A stretch of 64,000 nt of DNA from Rhizobium herbae (GTDB lineage Bacteria; Pseudomonadota; Alphaproteobacteria; Rhizobiales; Rhizobiaceae): positions 682,001 to 746,000 of the forward strand of contig NZ_JAEUAO010000002.1 of assembly GCF_019511375.1 (NCBI RefSeq). The letters are read 5' to 3'. Positions within the stretch are counted from its first letter, which is position 1. Every line of letters begins with the position of its first letter. Made by a program: the position numbers and the translations under genes. Positions 25,334-33,630 of the stretch are shown here, one piece after another. The notes under the pieces were generated by a model, which did no database searches, had not been told where the DNA came from, and saw nothing but the letters and a program-made list of their open reading frames with translations.

Positions 25334-25610
25334 CCTGCAAAAGGGCGGCAGCTGTTTGGATGAACGCCGATCAGCGCAACGTGATCTCACCGCGAGCTTG
25401 GGAGTCTTCCAATGCGGGCATTCTGCTCTGGCTGAGCGGTATCCCGATACACGAAAGGTAGCCCCGCACCCAGCGGGGTGCCGGTGTGTACGCGGCCGAG
25501 AGGAATGCGCAACAAGATCTTGCGGCCCTCCGTTTCCCGAACAGCTTCCATCACCGGCAGGATCACCAGCATCCTGCCGCCAAAGACCATTTTCGTGAAG
25601 GAGTATAACA
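25334..25610. other. Intergenic region before the PRC-barrel gene, with a leader hairpin
   Basis: No credible gene is seen. A perfect hairpin, GGCAGGAT-N7-ATCCTGCC (25556-25578), lies 32 bases before the PRC-barrel ATG and may be a leader structure. CCCCGC/GCGGGG is a second small inverted repeat near 25465-25478. I find no EcfG-type promoter here, unlike for the neighbours. Confidence 0.5.
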
Positions 25611-26549
25611 ATGATCCGCACCCTCTTGGCCATGACCACGGTCGCCGCGTTCCTGTCTTCTGGCACGTTGGCACAGGATGCTGCGACGAACGCTGATCCC
25701 GCCAAGGCCGTCCGCCAGGGCGCCCCCGCGTATTTCTCGCCCGCTCCGGAGCAGGTTCTGGCGAGTTCGGTGCTCGGGAAAACCGTTTACACCGGTGCCG
25801 ACGAACAGGGCGAAGCGATCGGCGATGTCAACGACGTCGTCATCAACGGCGATGGCGGCGCGGAGGCACTTGTGATCGGTGTTGGCGGCTTCCTTGGTAT
25901 CGGCGAAAAGGACGTGGCGGTCAATTTCGACCGCGTCTCATGGTCCGATCGCGACGGCCAGCGCATCATCGTCGTTTCCGTGACCAAGGAGGAACTGCAG
26001 GCCGCACAGCAATTCGATCGCACGGCGATCATGGACGGCGTCGTGGCGACGGCTCCCGAGAACAGGGACACCACGGCGTCGTCCGCGCCGCCGATGACCG
26101 AGAATGAGACCGTCCAGTCCACACAGCCGGCGACCGGTACCACGCCGCAGATGACCGATCCGGACAATCCGCAGATCGATCCCGGTACCACGGCCTCCCA
26201 TCCTGCGGAACTGAAACTCGTCGATCCGGCGCTGATCAGCACCGACAAACTGATCGGCACCGATGTGAAGGTTGCCGACGATACCAAGGTCGGCGAGATC
26301 GGCGACGTCATCCTCGGTCACGACGGCAAGGTCGAAGCTTACGTGATCGATGTCGGCGGCTTCCTCGGTGTCGGCGAGAAGCCGGTCGCCATGAGCGCGG
26401 CGAGCGTCCAGGTGATGGCCGATGCGAACGGCGCCATGACGATCTATTCCCCCTTCACCAAGGCACAGCTGGAAAACCAGGTTGCCTATGACGAGGCGGC
26501 TTACAAGGCCAATCCACAGGGTGTCGTTCTCAGTACGCCTGCAAATTGA
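25611..26549 (+). CDS. Exported PRC-barrel domain protein (two PRC domains)
   Basis: The 312-residue protein has a signal peptide (MIRTLLAMTTVAAFLSSGTLAQ). Its two PRC-barrel repeats lie at about residues 50-130 (LGKTVYTG…IGDVNDVVINGDGGAEALVIGVGGFLGIGEKDVAV) and 210-285 (IGTDVKVAD…IGDVILGHDGKVEAYVIDVGGFLGVGEKPVAM). A Thr/Pro-rich linker joins them. Such proteins are common envelope stress proteins in Rhizobiales; the biochemical role is unknown. AAGGAG lies upstream of the ATG. Confidence 0.9.
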   Translation: MIRTLLAMTTVAAFLSSGTLAQDAATNADPAKAVRQGAPAYFSPAPEQVLASSVLGKTVYTGADEQGEAIGDVNDVVINGDGGAEALVIGVGGFLGIGEKDVAVNFDRVSWSDRDGQRIIVVSVTKEELQAAQQFDRTAIMDGVVATAPENRDTTASSAPPMTENETVQSTQPATGTTPQMTDPDNPQIDPGTTASHPAELKLVDPALISTDKLIGTDVKVADDTKVGEIGDVILGHDGKVEAYVIDVGGFLGVGEKPVAMSAASVQVMADANGAMTIYSPFTKAQLENQVAYDEAAYKANPQGVVLSTPAN

Positions 26550-26562
26550 AGCAGTTGACAAA

Positions 26563-26590
26563 AACGGCGCCTGGAACGGCGCCGTTATTT
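26563..26590 (+). terminator. Terminator after the PRC-barrel gene
   Basis: A perfect 9-bp stem, AACGGCGCC/GGCGCCGTT, with a 6-nt loop is followed by a weak T tract (ATTT). Confidence 0.75.
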
Positions 26591-26637
26591 GGGCTGCGTG
26601 ACGTCAACAATGGCGCTCGGCAGCCGCTGTTTTCGTC

Positions 26638-26862
26638 TCACCTGCGGCGGTGCCGCATTGCGGCTTCCTCTGCCCTATGAAGTGCGTTCAGGAGGTCGGC
26701 AAAAGTCTTATCCGTCTTCGGCATCTGTTCGGCGATATACAGATCGCGCAGAGTCCTGCCGATGTGCAGGTTCTTGTCACGCGCTTGGCCCGGCTGACGG
26801 GTCGTCGCTGCCGCTGATTTCCAGATGTGGGAGGTGGATACGGTCATTTTATTGTCTCGCAT
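26638..26862 (-). CDS. Small NepR-like protein (possible second anti-sigma factor)
   Basis: The 74-residue protein is basic at both ends. Its core aligns by eye with NepR: NLHIGRTLRDLY (31-42), then AEQMP, then FADLLNALHRAEEA (54-67). The EPIPD box of true NepR is not conserved. I chose the ATG at 26862 because the exact EcfG-type promoter ends only a few bases upstream, excluding longer starts; ATG 26847 is an alternative. Being a NepR paralogue is inference from a short match. Confidence 0.6.
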   Translation of the reverse strand: MRDNKMTVSTSHIWKSAAATTRQPGQARDKNLHIGRTLRDLYIAEQMPKTDKTFADLLNALHRAEEAAMRHRRR

Positions 26863-26879
26863 GGACTGCCTGCCTTCAC

Positions 26880-26905
26880 AACGTTCCCTACGCAGGCAAG
26901 GTTCC
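26880..26905 (-). promoter_or_regulatory. EcfG-type promoter (GGAAC-N17-CGTT) of the NepR-like gene
   Basis: This exact match on the minus strand lies 17 bp before the ATG at 26862, so the leader is very short. Confidence 0.72.
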
Positions 26906-27004
26906 GCGACGCGAATGGCCAATCCGTGTCAATTTGGAGCAATTCCGAAGCATGGTTAACCGGTAGTTTCAATCTCGACGAGAAGCCCGGGTATGCCCGT
27001 ACCT

Positions 27005-27029
27005 GGAACAAAGGCATCGGTTCTGCGTT
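27005..27029 (+). promoter_or_regulatory. EcfG-type promoter (GGAAC-N16-CGTT) of the DUF1328 gene
   Basis: This exact match lies 33 bp before the ATG at 27063. Confidence 0.78.
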
Positions 27030-27062
27030 TAGCTGCGGACAGATTAATCAAGGAGAGTTTCG

Positions 27063-27227
27063 ATGCTGTACTACGCTCTTGTCTTCCTCGTCGTTGCTAT
27101 TATCGCGGGTGTTCTAGGATTTGGTGGTATCGCGGGCGCTTCTGCTGGCATCGCACAGGTTCTGTTCTTCCTGTTCCTGGCTTTCCTGATCATCTCGCTG
27201 GTGGCTGGCTTCATGCGCCGAACCTGA
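27063..27227 (+). CDS. DUF1328 (YtjA-like) small membrane protein
   Basis: The 54-residue protein [20 protein letters not shown], then [16 protein letters not shown], then [18 protein letters not shown] is a textbook DUF1328 two-helix protein. AAGGAGAG precedes the ATG. A single-gene unit with an EcfG-type promoter and a terminator indicates stress induction. The function is unknown. Confidence 0.92.
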   Translation: MLYYALVFLVVAIIAGVLGFGGIAGASAGIAQVLFFLFLAFLIISLVAGFMRRT

Positions 27228-27249
27228 TTTCATCAGGTTGAGCGACTGA

Positions 27250-27288
27250 AAAAGGGAGTGGTGCGCAAGCATCGCTCCCTTTTGCTTG
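27250..27288 (+). terminator. Terminator after the DUF1328 gene
   Basis: The stem AAAAGGGAG/CTCCCTTTT has a 16-nt loop that can itself pair (GTGC/GCAT), and is followed by a T-rich tract. Confidence 0.82.
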
Positions 27289-27462
27289 TCTTTCTCAGCC
27301 GTACTGCGAACCGCCACCTGCTTGCCGAAGGCAATTGGCTTGGCTATTCATGATCGAACCATTCGCAAGCGCACAATCCGGAGCCGCGGGCAGCATGAAG
27401 GTCGCTGGCGGGCTTGTCGAAAGATCATGGGCTGAAGATCTAATCAAAATGGGGAACTGGGC

Positions 27463-28716
27463 ATGAAAACAGACGTCGTAGTTCTGGGCGCTGGCATCGT
27501 CGGGCTGTCGACCGCGATCCATCTTGCACGGCGGGGCAAGTCCGTGGTGCTTGTCGATCGCCGCGGCGCGGGCGAAGAAACCTCCTACGGTAACGCCGGC
27601 CTGATCCAGCGCGAAGGCGTGTTCCCCTATGGTTTCCCGCACGACTTCGGTGCGTTGTTCCGTTATGCCCTGAACAATACAATCGACGCGCATTATCATT
27701 TTCGCGCGTTGCCGGGCCTCGTCCCGTTCCTCATTCGCTACTGGTGGAATTCTGGCTTCACCCAGCATGAGAACATCGCCTCCATGTATGCGCCGCTGAT
27801 CGAGAATTCGATCGCCGAGCACGAAGATCTGATCAATGCCTCTGGCGCCGGTGATCTCATCCGCAAAGACGGCTGGATGAAGGTGTTCCGCACCGAAGCC
27901 GCCCGTGACGCCGCCTTCAAGGATGCCGAAAAGCTTTCCTCCGCCTTCGGCGTCAACCATCACAAGCTGTCGAGCAGCGAGCTGAAGACGCTGGAGCCGT
28001 CGATCAGGGTCGATCTTGCCGGCGGTCTGCGCTGGACGGATCCCTGGTCGATCCGTGATCCGCACAGCCTCAACAAAGCCTACCTCATCTATTTCCAGTC
28101 ACTCGGCGGGCGCCTGGTTCCCGGCGATGCGGCGACGCTCGAGCATGTTCTCGAAGGCGCCGGGTGGCGCGTCGCCACGCCGGAAGGACCGTTGGAAGCG
28201 CGGGAAGTCGTTGTGGCGCTCGGCCCCTGGGCCGACACGGTGACGAGGAAGCTCGGCTACCATTTCCCGCTGGCCGTTAAGCGCGGCTATCACATGCATT
28301 ACGGCACGGAGGAGGGCGCGCAGCTCAACAACTGGGTACTCGATGCCGAAAAGGGCTATTTCCTCGCGCCAATGTTGCGCGGCATCCGCCTCACGACCGG
28401 TGCCGAATTCGCCCACCGCGATGCGCCGAAGACGCCGGTACAGTTGACCCGCGCCGAGCGCGTCGCGCGGGAATTCTTCCCGCTCGCCGAACGCCGTGAC
28501 GAGGAGCCATGGATGGGCGCCCGCCCCTGCACGCCCGACATGATGCCGATCATCGGCAGGGCGCCGCGCCATGAAGGCCTGTGGTTCGCCTTCGGTCACG
28601 CCCATCATGGCATGACCCTCGGCCCCGTCACCGGCCGCGCGCTTGCGGAAGCAATGACCGGGGAGAAGACAGTGATCGATATCAAGCCCTACAGGCCCCA
28701 CCGCTTTCTGGCATGA
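27463..28716 (+). CDS. FAD-dependent D-amino-acid dehydrogenase/oxidoreductase (DAO family)
   Basis: The 417-residue DAO flavoprotein has an N-terminal FAD-binding motif (VVVLGAGIVGLSTAIHLARRGKSVVLVDRR) followed by ETSYGNAGLIQ, the DadA-type flavin contact. The substrate region is RPCTPDMMPIIGRAP and the C-terminal FAD contact is FGHAHHGMTLGPVTGRALAE. It should oxidise a D-amino or related amine acid. The substrate is not specified by sequence. GGGGA precedes the ATG. It stands alone, and no racemase gene is adjacent. Confidence 0.88.
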   Translation: MKTDVVVLGAGIVGLSTAIHLARRGKSVVLVDRRGAGEETSYGNAGLIQREGVFPYGFPHDFGALFRYALNNTIDAHYHFRALPGLVPFLIRYWWNSGFTQHENIASMYAPLIENSIAEHEDLINASGAGDLIRKDGWMKVFRTEAARDAAFKDAEKLSSAFGVNHHKLSSSELKTLEPSIRVDLAGGLRWTDPWSIRDPHSLNKAYLIYFQSLGGRLVPGDAATLEHVLEGAGWRVATPEGPLEAREVVVALGPWADTVTRKLGYHFPLAVKRGYHMHYGTEEGAQLNNWVLDAEKGYFLAPMLRGIRLTTGAEFAHRDAPKTPVQLTRAERVAREFFPLAERRDEEPWMGARPCTPDMMPIIGRAPRHEGLWFAFGHAHHGMTLGPVTGRALAEAMTGEKTVIDIKPYRPHRFLA

Positions 28717-28914
28717 TATAAGCTCCTCAGTCCATTCAGCGGCGAACCTGAGGACGCAATGGTCCCGATGGAGAACGGGTTCGCTTCATCGCGGCGAGAT
28801 ACGGCGTTTGGACCCTTGATAACCCCCCGTTTAGGCGATCCCGGAGCCGGTTCGGCTGGGAGGTGGCGTCAGCCATCCCTGTTGTTGAGGAGCCCTTCTG
28901 ACGGTTTCGCTGCG

Positions 28915-29409
28915 TCAGTCGTCCCAGTCGCTGGGAATATTGCTGTCGGCGCCGCGCAACGTCAGTTCGTTACGCACGTTCGAAATACCGGGTATATCGC
29001 AGATGAACCGCTCGATATGGCGCCGGTCTTGCACGGTGTCGACCTCGCCGGTCAGAATGGCGATGCCGCGCCTGACCTTCAGGTCCATGCCCGAGGTGTC
29101 TATGTGGCTATCGGCCAGTGCGTTGCCGATGGCTTCCTCCAGCGCATCGCTCTCAACGTCCGCCTCGACGTCGTCGTTCAAAAGATCCGGGCCGTCGGTG
29201 CTTTCGATCACGGTGTCGCTGCTGCGTTCAAAGCCGGGATTGCCCACTTCATCGAAGTTTGTGCCGGCCTGGCCATAGGAGCTGTTTCCGATTTCCGCGT
29301 CCGATCCGAGTGGGGCATCGGCATAGGGCCAGCCTTGATCGAGGTCGTGCTCCTCATAGTCGCGATAGTCTTCCTCGCGCCCGGTCGTTTTTGTCGTCTT
29401 GCGTTTCAT
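28915..29409 (-). CDS. BON-domain protein
   Basis: The 164-residue protein has an acidic, low-complexity N-terminal half (about 1-80, starting basic MKRKTTKTT). One BON domain follows at about 88-150 (LEEAIGNALADSHIDTSGMDLKVRRGIAILTGEV, ERFICDIPGISNVRNELTLRG). There is no signal peptide. BON domains bind membranes or polymers and occur in osmotic-stress proteins. A near-consensus EcfG promoter lies about 37 bp upstream. Confidence 0.85.
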   Translation of the reverse strand: MKRKTTKTTGREEDYRDYEEHDLDQGWPYADAPLGSDAEIGNSSYGQAGTNFDEVGNPGFERSSDTVIESTDGPDLLNDDVEADVESDALEEAIGNALADSHIDTSGMDLKVRRGIAILTGEVDTVQDRRHIERFICDIPGISNVRNELTLRGADSNIPSDWDD

Positions 29410-29445
29410 CGCTCCCTCCGCGTTGGATTGGTATCACAAGGACAA

Positions 29446-29470
29446 AACGGATTGCGACGCCTTTAGTTCA
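29446..29470 (-). promoter_or_regulatory. Near-consensus EcfG-type promoter (TGAAC-N16-CGTT) of the BON gene
   Basis: One mismatch in the -35 element (TGAAC for GGAAC). Spacing and position are as in the exact sites. Confidence 0.55.
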
Positions 29471-29511
29471 TTCCAGCGGGGCTTGAGCCCCCGCAGCGGG
29501 CATCAGCAGAC

Positions 29512-29547
29512 AGGAAAATGGCGGAGCCTCTGATGAGGCTCCGCCAT
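29512..29547 (-). terminator. Terminator after the Pro/Thr-rich membrane protein gene
   Basis: A perfect 13-bp stem, ATGGCGGAGCCTC/GAGGCTCCGCCAT, with a TGAT loop is followed on the minus strand by TTTTCC. Confidence 0.88.
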
Positions 29548-29565
29548 GCTGTCATTTACATGCGA

Positions 29566-30006
29566 TCAGTTCTGCGGGGCGGTTCCGGTCGCAGGCGTCT
29601 GCGTATCGGTGCCGGTTGCCGGTGTCTGTGTATCCGGGGTTGCCGGCGTAGCGTTTGGCGTCGTCGTGGTGTTTGGCGTTGCGTTCGTATCCGGGGTTGC
29701 TGTTCCCGGTGTCGCGCTGTTGTCGGCCGGCGGTGTGGTCGTTTGTTCTGTGGTCGACGGTTGGGTTGCCGCATCATTCGTCTGATCGCTGGAGAACTCG
29801 GCTGGCAGCCAGACGAGCAGTGCCAGAACTAGACCAGCCAGAATGATGATAAGGATCGGCCAGGTGGAACGCCTGGAACGGGGTTCAACATCTTCGGGTC
29901 GACGCTGGGTTGCCAACGGATCCGTTGCGGGTTGGTTTGCCTTGTCAGCAGGCCATGCCGCCGGATTGACGTTGCGATTTTCACTGGGGTCAAAACGTTG
30001 ATTCAT
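29566..30006 (-). CDS. Single-span membrane protein with Pro/Thr-rich repeat tail
   Basis: The 146-residue protein has a cytoplasmic N-terminus with charged residues and one transmembrane helix (WPILIIILAGLVLALLVWLP, about residues 60-80). A periplasmic tail made of T/P/A/N follows, with repeats such as DTQTPATGT twice at the end. I chose the ATG at 30006 (AGGA ten bases upstream) over 30015. It has an exact EcfG-type promoter. No known family; it may be a cell-wall-spanning or spacer protein. Confidence 0.75.
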   Translation of the reverse strand: MNQRFDPSENRNVNPAAWPADKANQPATDPLATQRRPEDVEPRSRRSTWPILIIILAGLVLALLVWLPAEFSSDQTNDAATQPSTTEQTTTPPADNSATPGTATPDTNATPNTTTTPNATPATPDTQTPATGTDTQTPATGTAPQN

Positions 30007-30070
30007 GGCGTTCATATCCTTTCGAGAAATGGAGCCTGTGCCAGCAAACGTTGAAGGCAACTGCCCCGTA

Positions 30071-30095
30071 AACGTCGCAGCGAGGCGAATGTTCC
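30071..30095 (-). promoter_or_regulatory. EcfG-type promoter (GGAAC-N16-CGTT)
   Basis: This exact match on the minus strand lies about 65 bp before the Pro/Thr-rich membrane protein gene. Confidence 0.72.
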
Positions 30096-30209
30096 GAAAA
30101 GATGCTCCGGCGCGGAAAAGGTGCTTAAATTACAGCTTTTCTTCGGCGGCGGCCACCAGTGGGATCAAAGCAGGCGTCGCGCCCGATTTCGGCGCGACAC
30201 CACGGTCTT

Positions 30210-30455
30210 CTAGAGAGAATCGAGGACTGATGCAGGCATTTGCAGTGCAGCGGCAATGCGCTTCACCCTGCCGGGATCGACGTCTTCACCGGTCTCGATC
30301 CTGGAAATTTCGACGTCCGTCAGCCCGCAGGTCACGGCGAGATCTTCGATGCTGTACCCGGAAGCTTCGCGAAAACGCTTGACGGCTTCCCCGATTTCGA
30401 CGGGCGGCATACCAGAGTTGCCAGAAGCGGCAGCATTGTTGGTTGAGATGGTCAT
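30210..30455 (-). CDS. Small XRE-family DNA-binding protein
   Basis: The 81-residue protein has a Cro/CI-type helix-turn-helix at about 22-75 (EIGEAVKRFREASGYSIEDLAVTCGLTDVEISRIETGEDVDPGRVKRIAAAL). AAGGAG lies eight bases before the ATG. There is no second domain, so it is a stand-alone regulator or the antitoxin half of a pair, though no toxin-like gene is beside it. Targets are unknown. Confidence 0.85.
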   Translation of the reverse strand: MTISTNNAAASGNSGMPPVEIGEAVKRFREASGYSIEDLAVTCGLTDVEISRIETGEDVDPGRVKRIAAALQMPASVLDSL

Positions 30456-31058
30456 AAAGTGACTCCTTCGGTTGTTCGCGGTAAGCTGAGCTCAGCGCGT
30501 GAAGGTGGCTTACAGCCATTGGGATACTCGGCCTGGCGGAGCGAGAGACGAGTGCGCTGCAATATAGGTCCAAATGACTTTGATGCAAGCCGGATCGCGG
30601 TCTTTGGAAACTACGGTGCCGTGGGCGGCCGCAAGGCTTGGCTGTAGCAGGAGCCCAAACCCCTGATTTCGCGCATTTAAATCGCGTCGACAACACAATC
30701 ATGACGGATATAGGCGGCAGGGGTGTCCTTCAAATCGCCGCGTTGTCCAATGTCGCACACCCCGAAAAAAAGCCACCGGAGTAGACCGAATTGGAATCAA
30801 CCGGCATGCGGACGAAATGCGTTTGCATATGAATTGTTGCGACGCACAAGATGCTGCCCTATGCTACGGCAGTGCCAACCTGATACGGCGAGCACTCTGA
30901 AATCTGACCAGGCGGCAGTCTCTTACGGCTGTGTGACCAGATGGGTCGAAGACCTGGCCCCCGGGAGCGGGTCTTACTGGCCCACAGGAAACGGGAACAA
31001 GGCGGTCCTTACGCCTGTTCCGAAATGCCGTCGTAAGACGCGGTTTCGAGGATCGATC
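30456..31058. other. Intergenic region between the XRE gene and exoQ
   Basis: About 600 bp with no convincing gene on either strand; an in-frame upstream extension of exoQ is open but its predicted residues are not membrane-protein-like. It marks the junction between the stress region and the exo cluster. It must hold the exoQ-exoZ promoter, which I cannot place. Confidence 0.5.
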
Positions 31059-32312
31059 GTGAGAATTGCCAAAGCCAGCCTTGTCAGCCCGGGTGAGAAC
31101 GGGGCCTATGCCATCGCAGCGGTGGCGTTGTCCCTTTTCGTGTTCGCCTACTCCTCGATTTTCGGCCAGGTTTCGATCCTTCTCTATTATGCTTTGTGGC
31201 TGCCACTGGTGCTGGTCGACTACCGGCGCGTCCTTGCCGGTACTGGCCGATACGGATGGATCTGCGCCTTCGCGGTGTTTGCCTGTCTCTCCGTTTTCTG
31301 GTCGGCCGCGCCGGCGGTGACGGCGAGAGCGGGGCTGCAATATCTCTCGCACGTCATCTGTGCCCTGATCGCCATGCGGGTCGTCGACATCAGGACGCTT
31401 ACGCTCGGCATGATCACCGGTATCGGCATTGTTCTGATGTTTTCGCTCCTGTTCGGGGTCTATCATTTCGATCCATTGGATGGCACCTTCAGCTTCGTCG
31501 GTGCCTTCGCCTCCAAGAACCAGCTTGGCTTCTATGCCTCCCTCGGCGTTTATTTCGCCTTTGCCTCGTTTCTCATGCTTCGTGAACGGGGATTTTGGCT
31601 GGCGCCGGCTGTCGGGGTCGGCCTCATCGCCTGCTATTCGCTTTATGCCTCCCAATCGGCAACGTCCGCACTGACGACGGTCGCCGTGATCGGCATTTGC
31701 CTCGGTTTGCAGATGCTGGCGGCGCTTTCACCGCAGACGCGCAAGACGTTTTTCCTCGCCGTGATCGTCCTTGGTGTGATCGCCGTGGTTGGTGCCGTTT
31801 ATGGCGGCGCGGTGGACAGCGTGCTTGGCATATTCGGCAAGGATTCGACGCTGACTGGCCGGACCTATCTCTGGCAGCAGGGCATCGAGGCAGCCGCAGC
31901 ATCTCCGTTGATCGGGGTAGGCTATCAGGCCTATTGGGTGCAGGGCTTCTCGGAAGCCGAACGCCTCTGGGAGGAGTTCTATATCGGATCCCGCAGCGGC
32001 TTCCACTTTCACAATACCTTCATCGAAACGATTGTGGAGACGGGCGCCGTCGGCCTGTTTTTGTTATGCTCCGTGCTTTTGATCACGCTCTGCGGTCACC
32101 TGAAGCGGTTGCTTTCGCAAGCGCTGGCAACGGAATCGTCAGTGCTTTTCGGCGTCGCCGTCCTGCTTCTCATGCGTGCGTTCGTCGAGGTGGATATCCT
32201 GAACCCCTATCACGTCGGGTCCTTCCTGCTTTATTTTTCAGCCGGGCGGCTCACGGTGAGCGCTCCCCGTTCGTCGTTCTCGCAGCCTTATCTGCAGGCG
32301 CATGTTCGTTGA
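31059..32312 (+). CDS. exoQ: ExoQ, succinoglycan polymerase (Wzy-like)
   Basis: The 417-residue polytopic membrane protein of the O-antigen ligase/polymerase family has about ten helices and the conserved late loop STLTGRTYLWQQGIEAAAASPLIGVGYQAYW, then FHFHNTFIETIVETGAVGL. In succinoglycan synthesis ExoQ joins octasaccharide repeats into high-molecular-weight polymer. I chose GTG 31059 for GAGG seven bases upstream. It is paired with exoZ as in Sinorhizobium, but here at the exoP end of the cluster. Confidence 0.85.
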   Translation: MRIAKASLVSPGENGAYAIAAVALSLFVFAYSSIFGQVSILLYYALWLPLVLVDYRRVLAGTGRYGWICAFAVFACLSVFWSAAPAVTARAGLQYLSHVICALIAMRVVDIRTLTLGMITGIGIVLMFSLLFGVYHFDPLDGTFSFVGAFASKNQLGFYASLGVYFAFASFLMLRERGFWLAPAVGVGLIACYSLYASQSATSALTTVAVIGICLGLQMLAALSPQTRKTFFLAVIVLGVIAVVGAVYGGAVDSVLGIFGKDSTLTGRTYLWQQGIEAAAASPLIGVGYQAYWVQGFSEAERLWEEFYIGSRSGFHFHNTFIETIVETGAVGLFLLCSVLLITLCGHLKRLLSQALATESSVLFGVAVLLLMRAFVEVDILNPYHVGSFLLYFSAGRLTVSAPRSSFSQPYLQAHVR

Positions 32313-32383
32313 AGGTGCACAGCTTCGTGGCCGGAGGCTTGTTCCGGCAAACCATGGACACAGACAGGCGCAGGAGAGGTGCG

Positions 32384-33397
32384 ATGAAGACGATTTATGG
32401 GATCCAGTATCTTCGCGCCTTTGCCGCGCTTGCCGTCGTTCTCTTCCATGCCGCCGAGAAAACCGGCCATCATTTTGCGATCGGTGCCGCCGGGGTTGAT
32501 GTCTTCTTCGTCATCAGCGGTTTCATCATGTGGGTGATCAGCGATCGGCGGGCATTGACGCCGGCCGGCTTTCTCTACGAGCGCGTCCGCCGCATTGCTC
32601 CGATTTACTGGCTGGCGACAATGGTGATGGTCGCAGGCGGCATTCTCGGCCTTTTTCCCAATCTCGTGCTGACTACGCAGCATATCGCCGCATCCCTGCT
32701 CTTCGTTCCCGTGCGCTCGCCCAGCACAGGCGAAATCTGGCCGGTGCTGGTGCAAGGCTGGACCCTGAACTTCGAAATGTTCTTCTACGTGATCTTTGCG
32801 CTCTCGCTCTTTCTCGAACGCAGGTGGCGCCTCACGGTCGTTGCCGCTGTCTTCGCGGCGCTTGTGCTCTCGGGCCTGGTCGTGCGTGTGCAGAACCCGA
32901 TATTCGTCACCTATACGCGGCCGATCATGCTGGAATTCATCGCCGGCATGTTCATCGGGCAGGCGTGGTTGAAGGGAAGGGTGCTTGGGCCGCATGCCGG
33001 AATGTTTCTTATGGTCATGGCAATTGGAGGCTTTCTCGCACTCCAGGTCTTCGGACTTTCCTTCAACGAGTTCAACTGCGGCCCGCTTGCGGTGGCGCTC
33101 GTCGCGGGAGCCCTCTTCCTCGAGGCCGCCGGTTGGGTCGGCCGCTGGCGGGTGTTCACCTTTTTCGGCGACGCCTCCTACTCGATATATATCTGGCATA
33201 CGTTCGCGATCTCGCTGATCGCAAAGCTTGGCGGATCCGTGGGCCTCGATCCCGTGATCACATTTGTTGTTGCGGTTGTGGGTGGCACCGCCTCGGGCTC
33301 ATGCGCCTACCTCTTGCTCGAACGCCCGCTTGCCAAGCTCTTCAAGTCTCCGAAGCCCAAGTCGTGGCCCCATCAAGTTCCGGCGGAGGAGACCTGA
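32384..33397 (+). CDS. exoZ: ExoZ, succinoglycan O-acetyltransferase
   Basis: The 337-residue acyltransferase-3 membrane protein has IQYLRAFAALAVVLFHAAEKTG with the catalytic-type His, GVDVFFVISGFIMW, RVRRIAPIYWLATM, and about ten helices ending in a basic tail. ExoZ adds acetyl groups to the repeat unit. AGGAGAGG lies just before the ATG. It is 71 bp downstream of exoQ and presumably co-transcribed. Confidence 0.87.
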   Translation: MKTIYGIQYLRAFAALAVVLFHAAEKTGHHFAIGAAGVDVFFVISGFIMWVISDRRALTPAGFLYERVRRIAPIYWLATMVMVAGGILGLFPNLVLTTQHIAASLLFVPVRSPSTGEIWPVLVQGWTLNFEMFFYVIFALSLFLERRWRLTVVAAVFAALVLSGLVVRVQNPIFVTYTRPIMLEFIAGMFIGQAWLKGRVLGPHAGMFLMVMAIGGFLALQVFGLSFNEFNCGPLAVALVAGALFLEAAGWVGRWRVFTFFGDASYSIYIWHTFAISLIAKLGGSVGLDPVITFVVAVVGGTASGSCAYLLLERPLAKLFKSPKPKSWPHQVPAEET

Positions 33398-33630
33398 TGC
33401 GGCATTTGGATGCATACCAAATAGGCACAGTTGTCTCATGAACAAGCGCCTGATCCAAAACGGGATTGATTACCGAGCTGTTAACGCCCATGCGTGGTTT
33501 CCCGCCGAAAGGCGTCATTTGGGCCTCAATGTGCTGCGTCGCAATAGTTCCTGCGCCGCGGCGATGTTAGCCTTGCTCGCGTGCACCAGGCTTGGCTGGT
33601 GGACCCGGGCAACTTTCATGGAGACAGCCG

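Noticed and set aside
25356-25598. Possible 80-codon gene between csbD and the PRC-barrel gene
   Set aside because: No ribosome site, composition rich in Arg, Pro and Cys as in non-coding GC-rich frames, and it spans a leader hairpin.
27295-27396. Short minus-strand frame (MLPAAPDCALANG…) before the DAO gene
   Set aside because: Weak ribosome site and no recognisable family; could be a remnant but cannot be supported.
29518-29547. Perfect 13-bp inverted repeat considered as a mobile-element end
   Set aside because: It follows the stop of the minus-strand gene and is followed by a T tract, so it is a terminator; no transposase or direct repeats are nearby.
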